From: Aquanectria penicillioides
Lineage: Eukaryota; Ascomycota; Sordariomycetes; Hypocreales; Nectriaceae
DNA length: 64,000 nt
Assembly (NCBI GenBank): GCA_003415625.1
Contig: PYIU01000010.1
Span: 2,556,809-2,620,808 of the forward strand
Reading direction: 5' to 3'
The translations under genes were made by a program, and so were the position numbers. Under the pieces are notes generated by a model that was not told the origin of the DNA, searched no databases, and was given only the letters and a program-made list of their open reading frames with translations. Positions 45,105-56,100 of this stretch are shown here, one piece after another (the stretch's first letter is position 1; each line of letters starts with the position of its first letter).

Positions 45105-45383
45105 GGCATTTTACACAGGCGTGATACAAGAGATGGCACGTTGAGATTGAGATCCAGACTCTTTGAGGCAAAAAAGTGAGATGTGACGTGAAGAAATTCC
45201 TTAAAGGGGCATCAATTTCGCCACGACTAATCCGGTTAGGCTCATGTCAAAGATGACAAACCCAGCTTACTGTTGTACAGCCTCCTCATGTTAACAAACG
45301 TTAGGTTCAAGAAACAATCAGGTTCCAAAATGAGGTAGAGAGAGTCTGGGGGAGTCAATGACGAGATTGTACCAAAAAAATCA

Positions 45384-45512
45384 GCAAATTCGACCACCTT
45401 AGTTCCTTCAAGAAAGTGCAGAAAAAGTACATACAACCAATTATGTGACGGAGAACTTTCTTTTTATTGTAAAAAATGGAGATCCTGTCGACGCTAAGGT
45501 GGTCGAATTTGC
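45384..45512. repeat. Inverted repeat (19-bp perfect arms)
   Basis: The arm at 45384-45402 is the exact reverse complement of 45494-45512, with 91 bases between; similarity extends outward into A-rich (left) and T-rich (right) flanks with few mismatches. It lies between the GPI-protein gene and the membrane-protein gene. It may be a small inverted-repeat element or a hairpin in a transcript. No TSD could be assigned with confidence. Confidence 0.8.
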
Positions 45513-46018
45513 CGAGTTTTTACGGTAGGTCAGTCGCAGGACTTTTATTGACCCTTGGCTTTCTGTTGGTTAAGCTTCCGTGGCTTGTCACGAGGACCTG
45601 CTCAGGCCATGTTTCCATACGCGATGCCGTCTGGTAGCCAGCAGAAACTTCGATGGTGAGGGTTGCCTCTTCTCAATGTTCTCTACATGTTGTCACTGAT
45701 GAAAATGTCATGAAGGTAAATGCCTTTAGGTTAGATCAAGACAGGGGTTTTCTCAACTGCCACCCAATGGCCATTTACAACTCGGCTGGTGGCATTGGTT
45801 TGTGCAGACGCCTTGAGACAACAGAATCAGGCTACCAATGGCACATCATGAAACTGGCCAAAGGATCTGCCAACTTGAGCATGTTGCACCTCAGCTCGTC
45901 TTGGCATATGCTCGGCATCTCCCTCGTAGCTATTAAAGACCACCTCTTCCCGCAGCCTGATTGAGTCGCAGCAACCATTTTCCAAGCCACAAACAACACC
46001 CGTCTCGCTGTCTCCGAG

Positions 46019-47854
46019 ATGGAGGGCACAACTCGGCTGCTTCATAGTACCCCAGGGGCTAGCGATGATAACCTCGAGCTTCAAGAGCCTTCACAAAAAC
46101 ATTCGGGTCCACACCCAACTTCAAAGCGCAAAGGGCCCAAGAAGACACAAGAAGTCTGGATTTTAATGCTGGTCTTTTATCTTCTCAGTGTGTTACATCG
46201 GATCTGCCAAATTGAGACAGACACTTACTATCACAGCCTTGGCCATCATGGGAGGCCATTTGGGCTTCTTCAAGTGGCTCGACGGTAGGCCAGCGAAGAA
46301 TCAGGGCCTCCAGTCCGCCTTTTCCAACATATTTGCTGTTTTCGTGGACCTCACCCTCCTCGGAGGCCTCGGATATGCCTACAACCAGATTCTCTGGAGG
46401 CTGTGGAGCACGAAGGAGGTCCCAACCCAGTTGGCCGACACGCTGGTTGACCTCTCTGACAGCCCGTGGGCTTTATTCCGTCCCAAGGTGTTTTGTGAAT
46501 TCTGTCGCATCAAGAGACTATGGTTCGTTAGTCTGGTTTGTGCGATAATTCCCTTCTTGTTGATCTTCCCACCTGGTGGTGTGACAACTGAGTTTGAGAA
46601 TCTGCTGAAGAAGAAGCTATCCAATGTCAAGACGATGAACATCACCGATATTGGGAACGGAACTATTCGAAGCTTCGTTGAGCATTCACTATTCCAGATG
46701 CATGCCGACTTGAATTACAACCCGTAACACCTTCCAACCCCAAACCTTGACAAGATGCTGACTTTAGATAGGACACAGCCAAGGCCTCAACTCAGGGCAA
46801 TGGCTGCTCAAGTCCTGGCCTCGGGAGAGCCTGTCAGGATAGATTCTCCCTGCGGTAGTGCGTGCATCTACAACATCTCTCTCGAAGGACCTACATTTCA
46901 TTGCGAGGAGGTGAAAGCTCCCAAGTGCCTTTCCTCCAGTCCCATATACGAGGCCGAAGATATGGGGAACCCTCACATGTCTCCTGTGCGATATGATCTT
47001 GGGAACAACGCTTTCAATATCGCCTGGGACCCAAACCCAGACCCCAAAGACTGTGACCAGAAGTCCCGCCGAAGTCTCATCTGCAGGATGAAGTTGTCGA
47101 CCTACACGCTCGAGATCGAATACTCGCCCAACGCCTCGCGCTCCATCAAGACCAAAGTCGATAATCACAGGGATATATGGACCAATGAGTCTCGGATTCA
47201 GAATGAGTTTTATCATTACTTTTTCAACAACACCTATGGTCATCAGCGCCCAGAACCAATTCATCTCAATGAACTGCACGCCAATTTTTCAAAGTCTCAG
47301 GCATTTGCAATAAGGCAGGCAGCTATAGGGGCCCTACAAGGCATCATAGTATTCGGTAAGTGCAAAGCACTATCCCAGATATGCTCAAGAGGGGCTCACT
47401 CTTAACAGGCAGTGAGGGCGATGCTAGGTATTTCAACGGAAATGCATCACAAGTGTTAGGCAGTCCCTACATCGGCCTTAACAACAGATACGAGCCGAGA
47501 TTCAACATTTCAGCCGAGAGCATAGAGCGTTTTCTCCAAGACGTCGTTATATCGACACTCTCTATCGGTATATCAATGCATGAAGGGGATATCGAGGCAA
47601 TAGAGGGGACTGATGTATACCGCTTTAACGAACTAAAACAGTTCTATATTCCATATGGGATGTGTGCCGTTATGGCGTTTTTTATTAACGCTTATGGCAT
47701 CTTATGCTGGTACCAAAATAAGTTGTTAACTAAAAGCAGGGAAGCTGTTGAACCGAACCAGTTGTGTAATTGTCTGTTTTGTCCTTCTCATTCAGTGTTC
47801 TTCCCAGCCTTGCTTTATTGCTCAGGCTCTAAAAGAGGGATTAGGCTGCGCTAG
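46019..47854 (+). CDS. Multi-pass membrane protein of unknown function, C-terminus replaced by LTR sequence
   Basis: Four exons by manual splicing: 46019-46187, 46237-46723, 46772-47355 and 47409 onward, with introns of 49, 48 and 53 nt and consistent phases (1, 2, 1). The protein has membrane segments near the N-terminus (WILMLVFYLL, running across the first junction into LAIMGGHLGFF), at AVFVDLTLLGGLGY and LWFVSLVCAIIPFLLI, then a long glycosylated, Cys-containing extracellular region (DSPCGSACIYNIS, FNNTYGH), and a last segment (GMCAVMAFFINAYGILCW). The architecture matches a large uncharacterised fungal membrane family, sometimes labelled formylmethionine deformylase-like without functional evidence. 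At 47746 an LTR begins, so residues after about 525 come from the retroelement and the frame ends at 47854 (561 residues). The lost native tail is probably cytoplasmic. Confidence 0.78.
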
Positions 47855-47920
47855 ACTTAATAGAGCTATATTATATTTATATAACTTTTATTTAATTATT
47901 TCAAGCTTTATTAAAGGGGC
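47746..47920. mobile_element. Truncated LTR related to the 228-bp copia LTRs
   Basis: Begins TGTTGAACCGAACC like the LTRs at 52248 and 58813 and follows them (AGTTGTGTAATTGT, CCCAGCCTTGCTTTAT, GGCTCTAAAAGAGGG, GCGCTAGACTTAATAGAGC) with mostly transition differences until about 47919, where similarity ends abruptly and RIP-like AT-rich sequence begins. It interrupts the membrane-protein gene. No partner LTR with a matching TSD (GAAGC) was found to the right, so the element is truncated or rearranged. Confidence 0.8.
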
Positions 47921-50035
47921 CAAACTAATATAAATATAATGTCTTAGCCACTTACTTATACATTATATTAATAAGGGTAGTTTAAAGTAGGTTATTTATA
48001 TTAGCAATAAACTAATAGTATTAGTCTTTTAAGCAATTAGGCTTACTTTTAAAAATAAGTCCTTTATTATATTGAGTAATATATTATTAATATAGGCATT
48101 TTAGTATTAATAAGGTAATTAAGTTATATTAAAAGCTAATAATCTATTACTTTATAGAAAATAGCTTATAGCATTTATATAGTATATAAATTATTATTAT
48201 TAAATTAAAGGCATATTGAAATATTAGTTATTAAATTGAACCAGTTGTGTAATTGTCGGTAGGTAGGGGTACTGCATATAATGGTTTTATTGTGTTTAAT
48301 TCATCTCTATCTCTCCCCTCCTTTAGAGGAAGGGTTAAGGCCATCTTCCTTATAGAAGAGCTTGTATCTCTAACAGTTATAAAACTGGACTCCAGCCCCA
48401 CACCCTCTATAACGCCTGCATTACAATATAAAGGAACTAATACTAGCACCTTCTTTTTATTATTATTAATGCTAGACCTATTCTTTTAGCTATATTTTTA
48501 GCCTATTGCTTAAAATTAAATTCTTTAGGGCTTTATTAGGCATTAGCTTTATTATTATATTTATAAGATTATTGCTTTTTTTAATTTATTTAATTTTATT
48601 AATCTTTTATTATTTATATAATTAATAAAGATCTATTAAATTAATTATTAATCTCTTTTTATTAATTAATTTAAGCTTAATTAAACAATTATAAAGTAAG
48701 TAAAAGTCTATATAAATTATTAATAAAATTAATAATAGTTTTATTCTCTTTATAATTATATATAATATATATATAATTATATATTTAAGGTTAAATCTAT
48801 TAATAAAACTATAAATCTTTAATGCTAAAATACTTTTAGTAACTTTTTTATACTTTATTAATAATTAATAAATAATATTGCTATATATTATAAATGCTTT
48901 ATCTTTTATATATTTTTTATTTATTAATATAATTATATATTTTACTTAAGAACTTAAGTCCTTATTATTTATAAATACTTTATCTATAAAGACTATTAGC
49001 TTAATATTTATTAAATTAATTGCTTTAAAATAAAGACCTTTTTTTATTATTTATTTATTAATTAATTTATTAATTAATCTTATAGATATTATCTTTAGTT
49101 AATTATTATAACTATACTATAATAAAGTAATTATATATTGCCTTTAGTTAATAGATAGAAGCAATATATACTTCTTTTATATATTATTCTATATATTGCT
49201 ATATTTTATTTTTTGCTTTTTTATTTACTATTATAAGCTTTTTTATTTATTCTTTTTAAATAATTATTATTTATTCTTTTTTTACCTTTATTTAATATCT
49301 ATTAAAGTTACTTATTATTTTATTTTTTAAAACTATTTAAGGTTTTGCTTTAAAGCTAGCTTTTTAAAGCTTTTTTTTTTCTTTAATTAAAAAGGCATTT
49401 ATTCTTAAGTTAAGGGTATTATTAGTTTATAGGCTAGTAATACTAAAGTCTTTACTACTCTTTATAATTATTAAGTAAAGGTTAAATGCTAATATCTCTA
49501 TTATTAATTTCTCCTTATAGTAGCTATAATATATTATAAACTAATAGACTCTTGCCTTTATAATACTATATAGTAGCTTTATAACCTTTAGAATTATCCC
49601 CTTAAGATACTTCTTTTTTAGTTCTTAAAGCAAGTATATTAGTATTAATTAATTTAGTTAGGATTTTAACTATAGGTAAGCTTATATAATATTATATAGT
49701 ATTAAATGCATTTCTTTCTTTTAAAAAGTTAAAGTAAAGGCTAAAATTAATTATTGGCTATATTATTAAATTATTAGTAATTAAGTAAGAATTTCTTTCT
49801 TTTCCTTATTGCTATATCCTTATATAATAAAATAAGATTTTTTATAAAATATTATTATTATCTTTCCTTTAATTTTATAGACTATTTATAATTTAAAAAA
49901 ATATATTTTATAGTATTTATCTTTATTATATTAAATTAGTTTTAAAATATTAATCTTTAGCAATAAGTTTAATTTAGTATTATTTAATTCTTTAAATAGT
50001 TTATTAGGGCTAGTTATTTTTCCTTTTTAATATAG
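47921..50035. other. AT-rich, RIP-mutated subtelomeric sequence
   Basis: No open reading frames of note and very low GC with TA-dinucleotide excess, typical of heavily RIP-mutated repeat DNA. A 22-base stretch at 48236-48257 repeats the start of the nearby LTR, and 48258-48480 is a short island of ordinary composition (TCTCTCCCCTCCTTTAGAGG, CTCCAGCCCCACACCC) that escaped or post-dates mutation. I see no gene. Confidence 0.7.
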
Positions 50036-50040
50036 CCTAT

Positions 50041-51520
50041 TGTATTAATAAATAAAGATACTAGCTAAAATATATACCCTACCTAAAAGGGTATAGAGTA
50101 AGCAAGTTTAGTTAAAGACTAAATAGCCTTTTTAAGCAGCTATAAATAATTTAAAAAAGTATTAAAGCATTTAATTAAATGCTTTAAAGTATCCTTTAAA
50201 GAAAAGAAAGAAAGAAAATAAAGCAAAAAGTTATAAATAAAGTAATATTATAAAGGGCTATACTAAAACTTTAATAGAGTCTAAATGTAAGGAATTTAGA
50301 ATTTTAAAAATAAAAATTAATTAAAGAAAACTATTTATTTATTTTCTATATCTTTAAGGTTTCTTTTATCTTTTTAATTAATTTAATAATAGATTAATCT
50401 ATATTACTTTAGACCTTAATTTATTTTTCTTTAATGCCTTAATGCTTATTTTTAAGTAGACTAAAGGCATAATATAAAAGGAAAACTTTAAGCTTAATTT
50501 ATTTAAATATAAAGAAAATCTTAAAGGAAGCATTTAATTAAATGCTTTATATTTATAATTTATTATTTAATTTACTATTATCTTTCTTTATAATTTATTT
50601 TGCTTTTAATATTTAATCTTTTTATTTTAATTTTATTATTACTTTCCTTTATAATGCAATTTTTAATTATAGTATTAATTAATATAAAATTAATAAATAG
50701 AAATTAAAGATTTAAATAGCTTATATATAATAATTATAATTTTATTTTATTAATTTACTAAAATTAACCCTTTTAGTATATAAAAGATCTAGCTCTTTAT
50801 TAAAAAGAGTTTAAAAATAGTCTATTAATTAATTTAAAGTAAATTTATTTATTTAATTTTAATAATTATCTTTCTTTTAATAAAGGCAATATAGTTTAAG
50901 TTATAATTACTTTATTAGGTTTAAATAATAGTATTAGTAATGTTTTTAACTATAGTATTAGTAATTATAATATAATTTCTTTCTTTTACTATATACTTAA
51001 TTAATTAAGGAATTAATAAAAGTAGTATAAAGCACTTATAAAAACTCTATTTATTATTTTTAGCAATAAATAAATTTAAGTCTATTTAATTAAATTGCTA
51101 TAAAATAGCTAATTTAAATAAAGGTATTTATTAAATTAATTAAATTAATTTAATTACTTGCCATTTACTTAAGGAGTTAATAAATATTTAATTAAATGCA
51201 TTAAAATAAGCAAATATATTTTAATTAATTTAAATTCCTTTTTTAAGTATACTTAATTAAGTAATGCTTATATAAATTAGTAAGCTAATAGATAACTTAT
51301 ATAAAGGCTAAATAAATTTAATTATTAATTTAAGTTTAATAGTAAATTTAAAAGTAAAAATCTTAAATTTAAAGTATAGATTATAAAGATAAATTACTTT
51401 AATGCTTTAACTTTAGCAGTTTAAAGCTTATTTAAAACCTTTTTTTTTATTATTACTTAAAGTAATAATAACTTTAGTAAACTTATTAATTTTAATAGAA
51501 TATCTATTTATTATTTAATA
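50041..51520. repeat. Left 1,480-bp terminal repeat
   Basis: Direct repeat partner of 61604-63083. Shared landmarks include TACCCTACC-type sequence followed by AAAAGGGTATAGAGTAAGCA near the start. This copy is the more heavily mutated one (for example CACACACCCTACCC on the right reads TATATACCCTACCT here). No coding capacity remains. Confidence 0.88.
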
Positions 51521-51716
51521 TTAAGTTAAAGTCTAAAGTAATATAAATTAATCTATTATTAAGTTAATTAAAAAAATAAAAGGGACCTTAAAGATATAAA
51601 AAATAAATAAGTAGTTTTCTTTAATTAATTTTTATTTTTAAAATTTTAAATTCTTTATATTTAAACTCTATTAAAGTTCTAATATAGCCCCTTATAATAT
51701 TACTTTATTTATTATA
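51521..51716. repeat. Inverted partial copy of the terminal repeat
   Basis: Starting right after the left terminal repeat, this segment is the reverse complement of roughly 50222-50425 inside that repeat (for example a CTTAAAGATATAAAA stretch here answers TTTATATCTTTAAG-like sequence there). It therefore forms a large potential hairpin with the terminal repeat. Similarity is high although both are AT-rich; the exact ends are approximate. Confidence 0.65.
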
Positions 51717-52247
51717 TATACAGATTATATAATAGATAATACTCTTAAATAGTTAGCCTTTATATCTCTTAAGTAAAGGTTAACAATCTATAAATACATT
51801 TATACCTTAAAACCTATTATTATAATAGTCTTAAAATATAAATTAAATAGAGTTTAATATACAATTAATTATTACCTATAGTTAAGCTATTAATTTTAAT
51901 ATAACTATAAAGCCTATATATATACCTTTTAGTATAACTATAAAATAAGTAATATAATAGTTCTATTATTAAGACTATTATTTTTAATATTACTTATAAT
52001 AAAATAAACAAACTATAATAAATAGTAGCAATTGCTTCTTTCTATTATATAGCTATAGTCTTTATTAACTATCTAAAAGTTAATAACTTATAAAGGGATA
52101 ATAGAAATATTAATAAAACTATTAAAATTAATAATAAAAGCTAAATAAATAAGATTAATTAATTTAAAAAGGAATTCTTTCCCTTTTAAAACTAAACTAT
52201 AATTAATAAGCTATAACTAATAGATCTAGCTATAATCTAAAGGTTTT

Positions 52248-52475
52248 TATTGAACCGAACCAGTTGTGTAATTGTATGTATTCTTGTTTTTCTTCTTTTT
52301 ATCCCTCCCAGCCTTACTTCATCGCTTAGGCTCTAAAAGAGGGGTCGGGTTGCGCTAGACCTAATAGAGCTACATTATATTCATATAACCTTCATCCAAT
52401 CATTTTAAGCTTCATTTCTATAATCTAAAGTGCGTCCTAGTGTTTCCCTATATATAGAATACCTCAGGTTTAATA
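52248..52475 (-). repeat. 3' LTR of nested copia element
   Basis: 228 bp. Starts TATTGAACC and ends GGTTTAATA, which are the intact TGTTGAACC...GGTTTAACA ends of its partner after one transition each. About 20 differences from the partner, all transitions as far as I can see by eye. Confidence 0.93.
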
Positions 52476-52920
52476 TACCCCTCTAGATTTGCTAAAGGCA
52501 GGTCTAATATATTTCTTATTCACTATTTATTTATTAATTCCACACCTCATTTATAGCTTTCTATCTTTATCTTACGCTCCTATTTTATTTTTATATTTAT
52601 TGCATTTTTATTGGTATTATTTGCTTAGTGTTTATTATTGCATGCAGGCATTTTCAATTACTCTACAAATGCTATCCATTTAGTAGATAGGAACAATAGA
52701 ATAGTTATAAATCATAATAGAAAGCGTTCTTTAAATCACTTTACTTTAATCTTACTTTTCGTCTCTATAGAAGGATCCTTGCCTATAAATAAAGCAACTT
52801 ATTCCCTTATTTTAAACTTCTTTTCTTTCTTCTTTCCTTAGCTCCAATACAATTTTATATATATATCTTTATAGTATTTTTAGTCTTTAACTTATACATA
52901 TTAACTATAGTTATCCCAAT

Positions 52921-53115
52921 AGACATATATACACACACATATATATATATACATACATATATACACACTATATTGTAAGTTGATTTTGCAGTTTAGAATT
53001 AAATTTTGCAATTTAAAATTGAATTTTGCAGTTTATTTTTAGGTTTTATAGCTCTTTTCTTGCTAACCATTTATAATAGTAATAATTCGTCTAACGAGCT
53101 GTCCCCCCCCCCGCC
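52921..53115. repeat. Simple and short tandem repeats inside the nested copia element
   Basis: 52921-52975 is an (AC/AT)n microsatellite-like run. 52981-53040 holds about three units of a roughly 21-bp repeat built on ATTTTGCAGTTTA. A run of ten C residues is at 53102-53111. The surrounding 53060-53600 stretch is less AT-rich than the rest of the element. Confidence 0.7.
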
Positions 53116-56100
53116 AACTCCCTATTGCCCCTACTATAAGTTATTTTGCAGCTTGAAATTAAGTTATATATTACTAACTTTATCTTAGCAGTATAAATTA
53201 ACAATAGGATTGTATGCAGGCCCAAGCTGCTTGCACAGCTCAGGCAGAAGAACTTTCTACTATAGCTAAGCATACTGCCAAACTATAAGTATTTCCAAAT
53301 TGATTTTCAAGCTTTATTTAACAGTTTTGCTTTACATAGTGCCTTCTGGCAGTAGCTAGTGCCCTATCTCGCCTATCTATCATCAGCCCTTATAGGCTAA
53401 AGTAATAGCAAGTGCTAAAAGCACTCTAGCGCCCTAGGGCGGCGCTATAAGCGCTGCAACCCCAATAGCTACTGCTGCCCTATATAAATGTATTTATATT
53501 ATTGTTTTGCACTTCATTTTGCTATTTTACAGTTCGTTTTGCTAATTTAAGTTGCGAAATAGCCCTTTTACTGCCCTCCCTATAGCGTTATTTTTCTTGG
53601 ATTATATCCAAGGCAACAATATTAAGAAGAAAGTAAGAGTTTAATTTAGTACTTTATTTTTATATTTTAAATTGCAAAATTAATTTTTATATTATAGGAA
53701 AAGAATAAGTAATGCATTGCCATTAAAGTTATATTAAGTAAGTGCACTATAGGCACCTTCCTATCTACTAAAGACCTTTATCTTTAGTAAATAAAATAAT
53801 TAAAATTATTTTAAAGTTTATTTTACTATTTTATAGCTTATTTTATTATTTTGCCTTTTAGCTAGTGGCCACTATAGTAGCATTAAATTAATAAATTTTA
53901 TTATATTAATATTTTATTCCTTTACTATTTTTATAATATTAAATATTAAAGCTATAAGCCTTTTAGTATTTCCTTAATTATACATTCTTATAAATCTTAA
54001 CTTTATTGTATTTAAATGCATTTTATTAAGTCCATAAGTCCAAGTTATTTTTAGCTCTTAAGAAAGGTTTTGCCTTACAATAGCTTTATTAAACTATTAG
54101 CTATTAATTTTGCACTTTATTTATATAAAATGGAGATTGTTCTTGCTATTATAAATTGCCTTAGCTAATAATTGTATATATTAATGTATTTAAGCTTAAT
54201 CTTTAATTTCTTAAAAGGATTTTAAATAAGTCTAATTGTTTATTAATTATTATAAATAAGTTTTAAAATAGGATTCTAAAGCTTGATTTTAAGTTCTATA
54301 AGTAGTCTCTATTAATAGAGTTCTTTCTTTACAGCTTAAGAGAGAGCAAGCAGTTCTGCCTTTATAGTTAATATTGTAATTATATTTTGTTTATTTATAT
54401 GCTATTTAATTAATCTACTAAAAAGTTTTATTGTATATATTTATAAACTTTTCCAATCTAATGTATTATTAGCAAAAGATGCATTATTATATATTAAGAA
54501 GTTATCTCTGCCTTTAAGCTATAAAGTAAGGAAATAAATTGCATAAAGATAATATAATATTTAGTTTGCTGCCTTTATATATAGTTCCTCTAGATTTATT
54601 ATAAATCTTACAAAATGTAATATAGTAAATGCAATATTTAGTTAAGTAATAACTATTGCATAAAGGATTAAGCTAATTACTTATTTATACTAGTTTATTA
54701 TATTTTATTTAGCAATTTACTTATTTAGGAAGAGTTTTATTTTCTTTATTGGAGTTGCGTTTCCTTTATTTAAAGTGCATAATTTATAAATCTTCTTTAA
54801 GTATAAGTTTTAAGTTACCTAAATCAATTTCTAACTTTATTCTTAAATGATCTCTATCCTAAAAAACCACTATAGCTTGCCTTTATTAATTAGTTTGTAT
54901 TTTAACTTTAGACCTACAATTGCTTTATCTATAATTAGTTTATATCTTTTAATATATATTATTATAATATTATCTATATAAAAGAAAATAAAAACTCTAC
55001 TTTTACTATAGCAGTATAGTTTATAAGGGATTAGTTTAAAACCAATATTTTATAATATTATTCCAAGCTTTATTTACTATAAAAAAGATACAATTCTTAA
55101 TCTATAAAGTGCTTTCTTAAGTAATAGCATTTAGCCTTTATTTTTGCCCTCTTTATATTTTAGTAAAGGTCTTATAAATACATCTATTAGCAGTTTTGCA
55201 TTTATAAATGCATTTACTGCATTAAATTGTAGTATTTTAAGATTGAACCTTATTGCAATTATAAGTAGGGTTCTAAACAATTTTCCTATTAGTATAGCAG
55301 TATATATTTCTTTAAAACTTGCCTTTTGCTATTAATCTCTTTAAACAATAAGTCTAGCTTTACATTTCTATAAGTATCTATATTTATTAAACTTATATAT
55401 ATAAACCTATATATAGTTAATAAATTATAAGTTATAAAACTTGATTTTATTCCTTAGTGTTTTAATTTAAGACTTTATTTGCTAGTAACTCTTTAAGTAT
55501 ATTTTCTCTACTTTTAGGAATATAGCCTTAAACTTATGCCTAAAAACATTTCTATAAGAACTTAATACTTAAGGTAGGTTCTTTTAATAAAGTTTTTATT
55601 TCTTTTAAATAAGATCTATTTTATCCTTTTATAGCTTATATTTTAGTTTATACTTTCTATATTCAATTCTAATATACATTACCTTAATTATAATAGTATT
55701 TTTACATTTTCTAAATAGTATAGCTTTTATTCCTATAAAAAAGGCTTAATAGAGCTCAACCTATTCCCTTTATAAGCTAGTATTTAGTATTAAAGGTATT
55801 AAGTATTTTCCTCCTTACTTTATTACTAAAGCTAAAAAGGCAGAAGCTAGACTTTTTAGTGGAGTTAAAAAGGGTTTAAATTATAATTAAGTGTATTTTC
55901 TATCTTTAATCTATAGTTTATTTATATCCTTCTCCTTTTTAATTTTTAAATCTTTAACTATATTTTAAAGGCTTGTTTTAATAGTTTAAAGCTTATCTTA
56001 TAGTTAACCAATATTATCCATTTAATCAACCTATTTAGCATTAAGAAGAGCTTTTATTTATATTTATATTTCTTTAAGGGTCTTTTTACCTACAGTTTCT

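Noticed and set aside
46764..47279. 171-codon minus-strand ORF
   Set aside because: Antisense to exon 3 of the membrane protein gene, whose frame is supported by splice phases and topology.
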